NCBI RefSeq assembly: GCF_035762905.1
Contig: NZ_DASUCC010000171.1
Span: 1 to 64,000 of the forward strand
Length of the DNA: 64,000 bases
Direction of reading: 5' to 3'
From: DASYTH01 sp035762905
GTDB lineage: Bacteria > Actinomycetota > Actinomycetes > Mycobacteriales > Pseudonocardiaceae
This document shows, piece after piece, positions 55,855-63,299 of the stretch (positions are counted from its first letter, which is position 1; each line of letters opens with the position of its first letter). Both the position numbers and the translations under genes were made by a program. The notes under the pieces are model-generated. The model saw nothing but the letters and a program-made list of their open reading frames with translations, was not told the DNA's origin and did no database searches.

Positions 55855-56168
55855 CGCGACGGACGGTCCAGCTCCGCTGCGAAGAAGGACGCCGCTGACT
55901 TCAGGATCTGATTCGCCCGCCGCAGCTCACGCACCTCCCGCTCCAACTCGGCGATCCTGACCGCGTCCGTCGACGTCGTCCCCGGCCGTAGCCCATCGTC
56001 GGTCTCGGCCTGCTTCACCCACACCCGCAACGCCTCCGGATGCACACCGAGCTGATCGGCGATCCGACGGATCGCCCCACCACTCGACACCGGATCCCGC
56101 CTCGCCTCAACCGCCAGACGCGTCGCCCGCTCACGCAACTCCTCCGGATACTTCCGCGGTGCCGCCAT
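55851..56168 (-). CDS. IS3-family transposase OrfA
   Basis: A 105-residue DNA-binding subunit. It begins MAAPRKYPEELRERA, has a helix-turn-helix (IRRIADQLGVHPEALRVWVKQ) and ends with a leucine-zipper-like helix (IAELEREVRELRRANQILK). The reading frame is intact, but its partner OrfB is broken, so the element cannot move by itself. Confidence 0.8.
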   Translation of the reverse strand: MAAPRKYPEELRERATRLAVEARRDPVSSGGAIRRIADQLGVHPEALRVWVKQAETDDGLRPGTTSTDAVRIAELEREVRELRRANQILKSAASFFAAELDRPSR

Positions 56169-56201
56169 AACTCCGGATCCTCCGGGTGTTCAATGTCTCC
56201 A

Positions 56202-56534
56202 TCAAACCCGGGGCGGGACAAACCTCCGCCCGAAGACCACCCTGCCAGCCGCTGCCCCGAAACCCCCACACCCCGGCCCGGACGACCATCAGGCTCCCGC
56301 AACAAGCACCGCGCCACCCCGCCACAACGTCGGCAATACCACCACCGCGACCAGCAACGACAACCGACCTACGGGTTAAACGACAAACTAACGACCCGAC
56401 GTGCACGTCCATGGCCGGCACCGAGGTCGAGGCCGATCGGACACCTCTAGATCTCATCGCGAATCGTGTATCTCCCGGGCGTTGGTCGCCCCTGTGCTCA
56501 TTGCAGTCGACACCGCACCTGTGGGGAGACACAG
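56202..56534. other. Spacer between IS3 and the protease gene
   Basis: No convincing gene. A plus-strand stretch near 56270-56320 reads GRPSGSRNKHRA, a phrase common at the basic tails of transposases, but it is short and unsupported. The last 100 bases probably hold the promoter of the S1 protease; no clear boxes are seen. Confidence 0.35.
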
Positions 56535-57479
56535 ATGAGAAGCAGCAACGGAAGACGTCGAAGAACACTCGCACTGACACTCGTCGGTGCCACTGCCGCG
56601 GTCCTTAGCTCGCTGAGCACTGGTCCCGCGGCCGCGACGCCGGTAGTGCCGCAGCCAGACGGCCTCAGGATGGTCAACGGTGCGGGCAAAAGCGTTACAT
56701 TGCCTGCAGCCGCAGCAAACATGCTGAGATTCGCGGCCGGCCATTCCGGTAGTGCGGGAAAGGGGGACGCCGCGAAGGCGAAGCCGGACGCGGCTGTGCC
56801 GAACACCGTCATCCCTCCCGATGGGCGGGTGCAGGAGGCCGTGCCGGCCAGCTATCCATGGGGCGCCATCGCGCACCTGGCAACCAACAAGGGCGACTGC
56901 ACCGGATTCATGCTCAGCCGAGACGTCCTGGTCACTGCGGGGCATTGCGTGCACTGGAACGGCAGTTGGGTTACCTCCTACACCGTCACCCCAGGTCGGA
57001 CCGGTGGCAGCGCTCCGTTTGGCAGCTGTAGTGGCGGCATCAATGATGTCTGGACGACCTGGAACTGGATTAATGGCTACCCGACCGACCACGACTACGG
57101 GCTGGTCAAGCTGACCTGCGACATCGGTTATTCCACCGGATGGTTCGGCTGGTGGTACCACACCGGCGAGAACTTGGCGAACCAGTACTTCTATGTTGAG
57201 GGCTACCCGGTTGACAAGCCGGAGGGGACGATGTGGTGGGACGGCGACTACACCTATTCGCAGACCCCCAACAAGCTCTGGTACTGGATCGACACCCATA
57301 ACGGGCAGAGCGGATCGCCGGTCTACCACTACAACTCCGTGACCCCCGGGCTGTGCGGCGGCTGGTGCGTGACCGGGATCCATACCAATGGTGTCGCCGG
57401 CACGAACCCGGCGAACAGCGGCACCCGGTTCCGGCCGGACGTTATGTCGTTCATCAACTACTGGATCTCGCAACCATGA
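56535..57479 (+). CDS. Secreted trypsin-like (S1) serine protease
   Basis: A 314-residue protein. The ATG at 56535 is preferred over the longer frame because GGGGAG lies at 56522-56527 and a typical signal peptide follows (basic SSNGRRRR, hydrophobic core, cleavage near PAAA-T35). The catalytic triad is visible: H137 in TAGHCVH, D187 in DHDYG and S259 in NGQSGSP. Residues 36-105 look like a propeptide. Paired cysteines (C122/C138 and others) suit extracellular life. The overall pattern is close to glutamyl-endopeptidase-like S1B enzymes, but the specificity is not readable. An 80-base gap separates it from the subtilisin gene on the same strand. Confidence 0.9.
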   Translation: MRSSNGRRRRTLALTLVGATAAVLSSLSTGPAAATPVVPQPDGLRMVNGAGKSVTLPAAAANMLRFAAGHSGSAGKGDAAKAKPDAAVPNTVIPPDGRVQEAVPASYPWGAIAHLATNKGDCTGFMLSRDVLVTAGHCVHWNGSWVTSYTVTPGRTGGSAPFGSCSGGINDVWTTWNWINGYPTDHDYGLVKLTCDIGYSTGWFGWWYHTGENLANQYFYVEGYPVDKPEGTMWWDGDYTYSQTPNKLWYWIDTHNGQSGSPVYHYNSVTPGLCGGWCVTGIHTNGVAGTNPANSGTRFRPDVMSFINYWISQP

Positions 57480-57558
57480 ATGGTGCGGCCGGGCCGGGAC
57501 CACCCCGCGCCCGGTCGCTGCAGAAATATCAGACCGGAAAAAACCGGAGGATTGATTG

Positions 57559-58887
57559 ATGTCCTTGTTGAGAAAGCTGTGGAAGATAGTCTGTGCTCTG
57601 CTCGCCAGATGGGGTCTGTGGTATTGTCGCCGACGTGACTTGATGTCGCCGGTGATCGGTGTCGACGGCGCATGGGTGCGACCGGGTGAGGTTCTCGTCG
57701 ACACCGCCTTCGAAGACAGAATAGCCGACCGGCTACGTGAGTTGGGTGGCAGGCCCTACGTGCCGTCCGGCGACGAGGGCGACTGGCGGCAGCATCCATT
57801 GGCGCCCGAATACGGGGATGTCAATGCTCGGCTGGACGAGGCTGAACTCGGATGCCGCCTGTGGGTGGGATTCTCTACTCGGCGTGCGGTCGATTTGGTG
57901 CGGAAGCGCAAGCTGCCCGGTGTGCACTTCAACAGCGTGTTTTTCGGCGAGAGCATCCTTGGCTACTACCAGGGTGGGCCGAAAGGGTTCGCGATGCCGA
58001 TTCCTGGGCCGCCACAGCCTCCTACGCCGTACACGGGGGGTAGTACAGTCAATGTGGGGGTGTTCGACACCGGTATGCCTGACCAATGGAAAACCCACTA
58101 CCCGGCCCTGGCGAACACAGTCGACGTGGGATCGACCACGCCGCCAGATCTAGACCCGGTGGGCAGCAACATGGTTGTCGCGTTGCACGGGTGCCACGGT
58201 CTGTTCATCTGTGGCCTGATCGCTCGCCAGCACCGGGAACTGGGCATCGAATCACGCCGGGTGATACACCTCACCGGAGAAGTCGACGACGTGAAGGCGG
58301 GCTTGGCGATCGTCGCGTCGAACGCGGCGGTCCTCAATCTCTCATTCGGTGGCTACCTCCCGGGAAACTCGATCTCGATCGCCCTTGGGAACGCGGTGAA
58401 CCACGCGGTGCAGAACGATCAGGTCCTGGTCGCCGCCGCCGGAAACGACGGTAGCCACAGAAAGGAGTCGGCGGACCACAACCGCCCGTTCTGGCCCGCG
58501 GCGCACTCGGCTGTGATCGCGGTCGGCGCGTTCGACTCGACCAACAACGACCTCGCGCCCTTCACCAACCGGGCAGATGTCTACGCACCAGGCGTGGGTC
58601 TGTTCAGCATGCATGCGAAGGAGCCGCAGGGTTGGCACAACCCGCCGGGGGGGCAGAATCCGCCCGGCGTCTACCAAGGCTGGGCCAAATGGAGTGGCAC
58701 CTCGTTCGCGACGCCGGTGGTGGCCGCCGAGATCGCCTACGAGACCGCCGGTAGCACCGGCAGTCGCCGGCTGGCGGCCCAGAAATGGCTCATGAAGCAG
58801 CATGAGATCCCGAACTGGCCAGGCAAGCTCGGTACGGCAATGAAGGGCAGGCAGATGGATCCCGCTCCAGTGCTCACCCAATGGTGA
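57559..58887 (+). CDS. S8 (subtilisin-like) serine peptidase, no signal peptide
   Basis: A 442-residue protein. The ATG at 57559 is chosen for GGAGG at 57546-57550. The triad is D170 (VGVFDTGMP), H213 (HGCHGLFICGLI) and S382 (WSGTSFATPVVAAEIA); the oxyanion asparagine is N296 (AAAGNDGS). About 160 residues precede the catalytic core and lack a secretion signal; the short hydrophobic N-terminus (IVCALLARWGLWY) is flanked by arginines and might be a membrane anchor. The histidine motif has unusual cysteines on both sides. It ends four bases from the end of the convergent CHAT gene, a tight arrangement suggesting a shared locus. Its role is unknown; cleavage of, or activation by, the neighbouring system is conjecture. 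Confidence 0.85.
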   Translation: MSLLRKLWKIVCALLARWGLWYCRRRDLMSPVIGVDGAWVRPGEVLVDTAFEDRIADRLRELGGRPYVPSGDEGDWRQHPLAPEYGDVNARLDEAELGCRLWVGFSTRRAVDLVRKRKLPGVHFNSVFFGESILGYYQGGPKGFAMPIPGPPQPPTPYTGGSTVNVGVFDTGMPDQWKTHYPALANTVDVGSTTPPDLDPVGSNMVVALHGCHGLFICGLIARQHRELGIESRRVIHLTGEVDDVKAGLAIVASNAAVLNLSFGGYLPGNSISIALGNAVNHAVQNDQVLVAAAGNDGSHRKESADHNRPFWPAAHSAVIAVGAFDSTNNDLAPFTNRADVYAPGVGLFSMHAKEPQGWHNPPGGQNPPGVYQGWAKWSGTSFATPVVAAEIAYETAGSTGSRRLAAQKWLMKQHEIPNWPGKLGTAMKGRQMDPAPVLTQW

Positions 58888-58891
58888 CTTC

Positions 58892-61579
58892 CTACGCGCC
58901 GAAGCAGACGAAGCTCGCGGCCGCGGCGAATACACCGTCGTCGCCGGGATCGACCGTGGCGCGAGCGGTGCACAGCGCCTCTGCGCAGGAAGTTCCGCGG
59001 CGGAGATAGTCGTGCAGTGACATCATCAGGGGTTGAGTGTCTACATCAGACACGGGGCTGATCGTGGCGATCACCGTGCGAGCACCGAGGGTCAGCAACG
59101 CGGAGACGAGGCCGATAACCTCGTCTCCCGCGCGGATTGCCGTGATCCCCGACTGGCAAGCCGGCAGTATCACGGTCCTCGGCGCCCGGGAGAGGTGTTC
59201 GAGGTCGTACACCGTCAGCGGGCCGTCGACCAGTTCGAGCGCGGACAACAGAGGATTGTCGGTGCGCAAGTGGCCGTGCGCGGCGATATGGGCCAGATTC
59301 GTGCCGTCGAGTGCCGCGAGCACCGCCGGGACCGTGGCATCGGCGGCGAGAAAGGTCCGAGCTGTGGGCAACCGTGCGGCGAGCGCGGCCACCTCGGCCT
59401 GCGCGGCCGGCAGACCCGGCCCGGCGGCGAGCAAGGTGTCCCCGCCGTCGTTCGCCGGCGACCGCACGGCACGCAGCCACGCCGCCGCCGACGGCGAGAC
59501 CCTGACCGGCACGTCACACAGGCTGGGGAGCAGGCCCCACGGCACCGCGTGCAACCCGGCCGTTGGGACCATGACCAGCGGGCGTCCGGCGATCTCGCCG
59601 CGAATCGGTCCGAGCAGGAGATCGTCGAGCTCACGGCCGGCGGACGCCGCGGCGGCGCGGACCACCGCGCGCCCGCGCCGCGTGCCGAACGCCAGGGCCA
59701 GCGTGCGCAGCGCGGCGGTCGCGGTGTCGAGTGCGGCCGCTATCGCCGTGGGGGAGCCGACTTCGTGTGCCCGGCAACGCCCGCGCCGCAACGTCACCGC
59801 ACGCAGGGTGCCGTCGTGCCGGACGAACTCGACGAGCACGACGTCGCCGAGCGCGTCAGCGAGAGCTGATGGCGTCGGCGGTGGGCTTCCGGGGCGGTGC
59901 AACGGGCTGTGCGCGACCCGGCTCGCCCGCACGACGCGTTCCTCGGCCGCGCGGCGCCCCGCCACCCGCCGGGAGCCGGTGTCGCCCGCGAGCCGCGCCC
60001 GAGTGTCCTCCGCAGTGAGCCTGCGCAGCTCGGCGAGGGCATCAGCGAGGTCGGGGTCTTGGGGTGGCTTCACCGGCCGCAGCCGCATCGTGCGTGCCCG
60101 GGCGCGCTCCGCCCAGACGAGGATGCTACGGGCGTCGCGGGCCGCGTGTGCGAGTCCGAGGCCCAGTGTCGCGAGCTCCGTGCCGAACGCCGAGACGTGC
60201 ACCCGCATTTCGGTGGCTCCCAGCACCGCCTGACGACGTTCGACCAGTGCCAGGCCTGCCCGAAGCGCGGACAGCGCGCCCCGCCGGTCACCTCGGGCGA
60301 GGCGAAGCAGCGCCTGGGCGTGCCAGCCGCGTACCCGGATCTCGAGGGTGCCGCTCAACCGCGTGGGGCCGGCCCGCGCCAGCACCCGCTCGGCCGTAGC
60401 GAGATCACCGAGACGCGCCGCGACCCTGGCGGCGATGAGGGTGGCATCCAGCTCGGCGACCCGCCACCCGCTGGCTGCCAGCTTGGCCGCACACACCAGA
60501 GCGGCCCGAACCAGCGCCCGCGATCCGGTCCCGTTCGCCTCCGCCGCACGGAGCGCGACCAAGCGGGCGAGCGCCGCCCAGCCGGGCCGTCCCTGCCGGG
60601 TAAACGCGAGTTGGGCGACTCGTGCCTCCTGCTCCGCGGCATCGGCGTGACCAAGCGCGGCGGACGCCTCGGCGAGCCACAGCTGCGCCTCGGCGAGGTC
60701 GACCCGCTGTCCGGTGGCACGCAGTTCGGCGACCGCACGTTCCGCAGTATGTCGCGCGTCGTCGAACAGGCCGACGGACAGCAGTACCTGGCAACGCTCG
60801 AGCAGCCGCTGGCTCGGCCGGTTCCGCAGCTCGGGCACAAGGTCGGCCCGGTCGTAACTGGCGAGCGCGGACGGAGCATCGCCGTTCAGGGCCGCGACAT
60901 AGCCCAGGTTGCACTCGGACTCGGCCACATGCACATCCCGCTCCAGCGTGCGCCACAACGTGATCGCCCGGCGGAAGTCCGCGTCCGCGGCGGCCAGCGC
61001 CCCGCCGTATGCGTGCAGCAGCCCGCGATTATTGTGCAACCTGGCCTGCCAGAGCAGGTCACCGGCGCGGCGCAGTGCGGGCAGGGCCTCTGCATAGCCA
61101 GCGAGCGCGTCGTCGAGCCGCCCGGTTCGCTGCAGTATCAAGGCTCGCTGGCACGCCAGCCGCACCGCGGGCAGACCGGACAGTTCCCCAGCCGCGCGGT
61201 CCGCCTCGGTCAGCGCTGACCGCGATCTGCCGCGATCCAACAGAATGAACGCGAGGCTCATCCGGGCTTCGGCACCGATCTGCGTGAAACCGGACCGTGC
61301 CGCGACCCGGATGCCCATCCGCATCCGCGCCTCGGCCGAGACAAGGTCGCCGAGCTCGCGGTGGGCAAGGCCGGCGGCCCGGTGCGCAGTCGACATGGCC
61401 GCCACATCACGCTCGACACGTGCCGCTATCGCAACCGCGTCGGCCTCGGCCAGTGCCAGTCGAGGGTCACGCCCAACCAGGTCGAGCGCAGCCGCAGCTC
61501 GCTCAACCGCCGGGCTTCCCGCCGCTGAAGCGATTGTGGCCACCGGGAAAGACTGCCAGATAAGGACGCAAGACCGCAC
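58892..61579 (-). CDS. TPR-CHAT caspase-like protease
   Basis: About 895 residues. The first two thirds are alpha-helical repeats of the TPR type (for example ALILQRTGRLDDALAGYAEA and AESECNLGYVAALNGDAPSA). The last 270 or so are a CHAT domain (clan CD, relative of caspases and separase). The catalytic pair is H768 in HIAAHGHLRTDNP and C808 in LPACQSG. In other bacteria TPR-CHAT proteins act as proteases switched on by a partner, for instance Craspase in type III-E CRISPR or gasdermin-linked caspases. It is the last gene of a leftward operon, 13 bases after the adaptor gene. The GTG at 61579 lies too close to its GAGG, so a start a few codons further in is possible. Confidence 0.85.
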   Translation of the reverse strand: MRSCVLIWQSFPVATIASAAGSPAVERAAAALDLVGRDPRLALAEADAVAIAARVERDVAAMSTAHRAAGLAHRELGDLVSAEARMRMGIRVAARSGFTQIGAEARMSLAFILLDRGRSRSALTEADRAAGELSGLPAVRLACQRALILQRTGRLDDALAGYAEALPALRRAGDLLWQARLHNNRGLLHAYGGALAAADADFRRAITLWRTLERDVHVAESECNLGYVAALNGDAPSALASYDRADLVPELRNRPSQRLLERCQVLLSVGLFDDARHTAERAVAELRATGQRVDLAEAQLWLAEASAALGHADAAEQEARVAQLAFTRQGRPGWAALARLVALRAAEANGTGSRALVRAALVCAAKLAASGWRVAELDATLIAARVAARLGDLATAERVLARAGPTRLSGTLEIRVRGWHAQALLRLARGDRRGALSALRAGLALVERRQAVLGATEMRVHVSAFGTELATLGLGLAHAARDARSILVWAERARARTMRLRPVKPPQDPDLADALAELRRLTAEDTRARLAGDTGSRRVAGRRAAEERVVRASRVAHSPLHRPGSPPPTPSALADALGDVVLVEFVRHDGTLRAVTLRRGRCRAHEVGSPTAIAAALDTATAALRTLALAFGTRRGRAVVRAAAASAGRELDDLLLGPIRGEIAGRPLVMVPTAGLHAVPWGLLPSLCDVPVRVSPSAAAWLRAVRSPANDGGDTLLAAGPGLPAAQAEVAALAARLPTARTFLAADATVPAVLAALDGTNLAHIAAHGHLRTDNPLLSALELVDGPLTVYDLEHLSRAPRTVILPACQSGITAIRAGDEVIGLVSALLTLGARTVIATISPVSDVDTQPLMMSLHDYLRRGTSCAEALCTARATVDPGDDGVFAAAASFVCFGA

Positions 61580-61592
61580 CCTCGTTCACGTA

Positions 61593-62075
61593 TCAGAGCA
61601 GCAGCAGCGAGGTCACCACCATTAGACCGTGCGGCTCGACCCGCACGACGAACTGTGTTACGCCGGAAGGCACACGCTCGAAGACGAACCGACCGCTCGG
61701 CTCCGCGAACACCCGGCGGGATGGGCCGTCATGTCCGGTGGACCGCAAGTCCACCCGACGCGGGCCAGGTGGTGCCAGCCATCCCTCGATCCGAGAATGG
61801 CCTTCACCCACCGCCGAGATGGTGGCCATGATCGTGAGACTGTCGGCCTCGAAAGTCACCGCTCGCGTATTGGCACTCACCCGGGCGCCGGCCGCGGTGA
61901 CGTCCTCCTGAAGTCGTGCGACCTCGAATTCCATGGCTTCTAGGCCAATCGCGAAGAGCGCCCGGTCATCGAGGTCCGGCGGAGGTGGGTCGACGATGTC
62001 GCTGACATCGCGTACCTGCTGGAGAATGGCTTCATCGAGTTCGTCGAGCGGCAGGTCGGCGGGGTCGCTGCTCAT
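61593..62075 (-). CDS. Unknown 160-residue protein between sigma factor and CHAT protease
   Basis: No family is recognised with certainty. The ATG at 62075 overlaps the sigma-factor stop (ATGA), so a longer upstream frame is rejected. Residues 1-75 are acidic and helical (PLDELDEAILQQVRDVSDIV, DDRALFAIGLEAMEFEVARLQED). Residues 85-160 look like a beta-sandwich of the carboxypeptidase-regulatory type (IEGWLAPPGPRRVDLRSTG, SGRFVFERVPSGVTQFVVRV) and end in a hydrophobic LLLL. Coupling to the sigma gene on one side and the CHAT gene on the other fits an anti-sigma factor, adaptor or protease substrate; this is inference from position only. Confidence 0.6.
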   Translation of the reverse strand: MSSDPADLPLDELDEAILQQVRDVSDIVDPPPPDLDDRALFAIGLEAMEFEVARLQEDVTAAGARVSANTRAVTFEADSLTIMATISAVGEGHSRIEGWLAPPGPRRVDLRSTGHDGPSRRVFAEPSGRFVFERVPSGVTQFVVRVEPHGLMVVTSLLLL

Positions 62076-62674
62076 GCCGCGCACCATTCGGGGTCGGCGA
62101 GCAGCATTGCCCGCAGCTTGGCGAGGCAGCGGCCACGGGTCGGACCGATGCTGCCGTGCGGCATGCCCAACGCCTCGACGATCGCGGCGTAGTCCGGGCG
62201 CTCCGCGTATGCGACAAGCGCCAGCAACGTTCGGCACCGTTCGGATAGCCTGGCGAAATGGCGCCACAGCGTGCGATCACGCTCGTGCGTGAGCAGCCGG
62301 TCGTCCGGTGCGGGGGCATCGTCCGGGGCGTCGTCCAAGGCTTCGTGGCCAGGGTTGGCACTCTTACGCCGTCGTGCATTGACCCGCCACGCCTCGCGCT
62401 TCGTCGCGCGCACCAGCCAGCTAGTGAGCGCGAGTGGTGAGTGGATGACCGCCAGCTGTCGCACCAATTCCAACCACGTCGTCTGCACCGCGTCGGCGGC
62501 ATCGTCGTCGCTAAGTCCCTGCGACCGCGCGACGCGCCACAGCAACGGGTTCAACTCCCGTACCACGCTGTCCAGCGCGCTGAGGTCACCTTCCTTGGCG
62601 CGGGTGAGACAAGCGGCGAGCCGCTCGATCCGCTGCAAACGCAGGTCGGCACCGGAGGGATGTTCGGCATTCAC
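62072..62674 (-). CDS. ECF-like sigma-70 family RNA polymerase sigma factor
   Basis: A 200-residue protein with a region 2 (AKEGDLSALDSVVRELNPLL, then DDDAADAVQTTWLELVRQL) and a region 4 helix-turn-helix (LSERCRTLLALV, YAAIVEALGMPHGSIGPTRG, RCLAKLRAML), without region 1 or 3: the ECF plan. The GTG at 62674 is preferred to the TTG at 62689 because GGGAGG (complement of 62682-62687) lies seven bases upstream. First gene of a coupled leftward operon with the 160-residue protein and the CHAT protease. It probably directs RNA polymerase to the promoters of this locus or a small stress regulon, under control of its neighbours. Confidence 0.9.
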   Translation of the reverse strand: MNAEHPSGADLRLQRIERLAACLTRAKEGDLSALDSVVRELNPLLWRVARSQGLSDDDAADAVQTTWLELVRQLAVIHSPLALTSWLVRATKREAWRVNARRRKSANPGHEALDDAPDDAPAPDDRLLTHERDRTLWRHFARLSERCRTLLALVAYAERPDYAAIVEALGMPHGSIGPTRGRCLAKLRAMLLADPEWCAA

Positions 62675-62898
62675 TGCAACGCCTCCCAATCATCACGGAG
62701 ACGGTGTCTCCGCCCAACCAACCAGGCTAGATGTTGGCACCGTCAAAGGGGACACCCCCCGGCTGCCGGATACACACTCCGCGTTCGCGTGATTCCCCGC
62801 CGTACACGAGGTGGACAACGTGTATCTCCCACCCCGGCGCCCACCCTTCCATCCAAACGCGGCCACACATCCGAGGCAGCCACCGGATTGGAAGAAAC
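62675..62898. promoter_or_regulatory. Divergent promoter region between sigma factor and small helical protein
   Basis: A 224-base gap with genes leaving in both directions, so promoters for both should lie here. No convincing -35/-10 pair was identified by eye. If the sigma factor is autoregulated its site would be expected in this gap. Confidence 0.35.
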
Positions 62899-63231
62899 AT
62901 GAAGCACCTGGTCGGAAAGACGTTCTGGGGAAAGGCCGCTGGTGTGGTGGGCATGGCGGCGGCCGCGTCCGGCGGCGTCGCCGCCGCGGTCGTCACCGGG
63001 GTGCACGAGACGGTACAGAGCAGCGGACGGGGGTTCAAAACCGCGTTCAACGACAGGCTCGCTCGTCTTGATCTCGCCACGGCCGCGACCGAGGCCGCGG
63101 AATTCGGCGACGTGTACATCGCACCGGCCGCCGAGAAAGCCAAGCCGATCGTGAAGAAGGCCGCTGCGACCGTGGCTACGGCGACGCTGACCGTCGTCAC
63201 CCAGGGACTCTTCGGCGCCGGTAATTCGTGA
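62899..63231 (+). CDS. Small helical protein of unknown function, divergent from the sigma factor
   Basis: 110 residues from the ATG at 62899, with GGAAG just upstream (62890-62894). An Ala/Gly/Val-rich hydrophobic helix (AAGVVGMAAAASGGVAAAVV) is followed by a charged middle and a second Ala/Lys-rich amphipathic helix. The sequence has no recognisable family, and the composition suggests membrane insertion or a phasin-like coat. It may be an effector of the sigma/CHAT locus, but it could also be unrelated. Earlier in-frame starts are possible but have no ribosome site. Confidence 0.5.
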   Translation: MKHLVGKTFWGKAAGVVGMAAAASGGVAAAVVTGVHETVQSSGRGFKTAFNDRLARLDLATAATEAAEFGDVYIAPAAEKAKPIVKKAAATVATATLTVVTQGLFGAGNS

Positions 63232-63299
63232 CCACCAGGGGTACCACCGTAAGGAGGGTCAGCGAAAACGTCGAGCTGCTTCGCATTACAGGGCACACC

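Larger units (their letters stand above)
54940..56201 (-). mobile_element. IS3-family element inserted in the RHS toxin tail
   Basis: About 1.26 kb. Tentative ends start with TGGA and match at 9 of 17 positions: tggattagttgg at 54940 on the left, and the complement of the run ending tctcca at 56201 on the right. No target duplication is evident, so the element may be old or its flank deleted. It encodes OrfA and OrfB on the minus strand in the usual ATGA overlap. Insertion removed the end of the RHS toxin and separates it from any immunity gene. Confidence 0.65.

Noticed and set aside
62731..63231. Longer 166-residue version of the small helical protein
   Set aside because: The first 56 residues have no ribosome site and look non-coding; the ATG at 62899 has GGAAG just before it.
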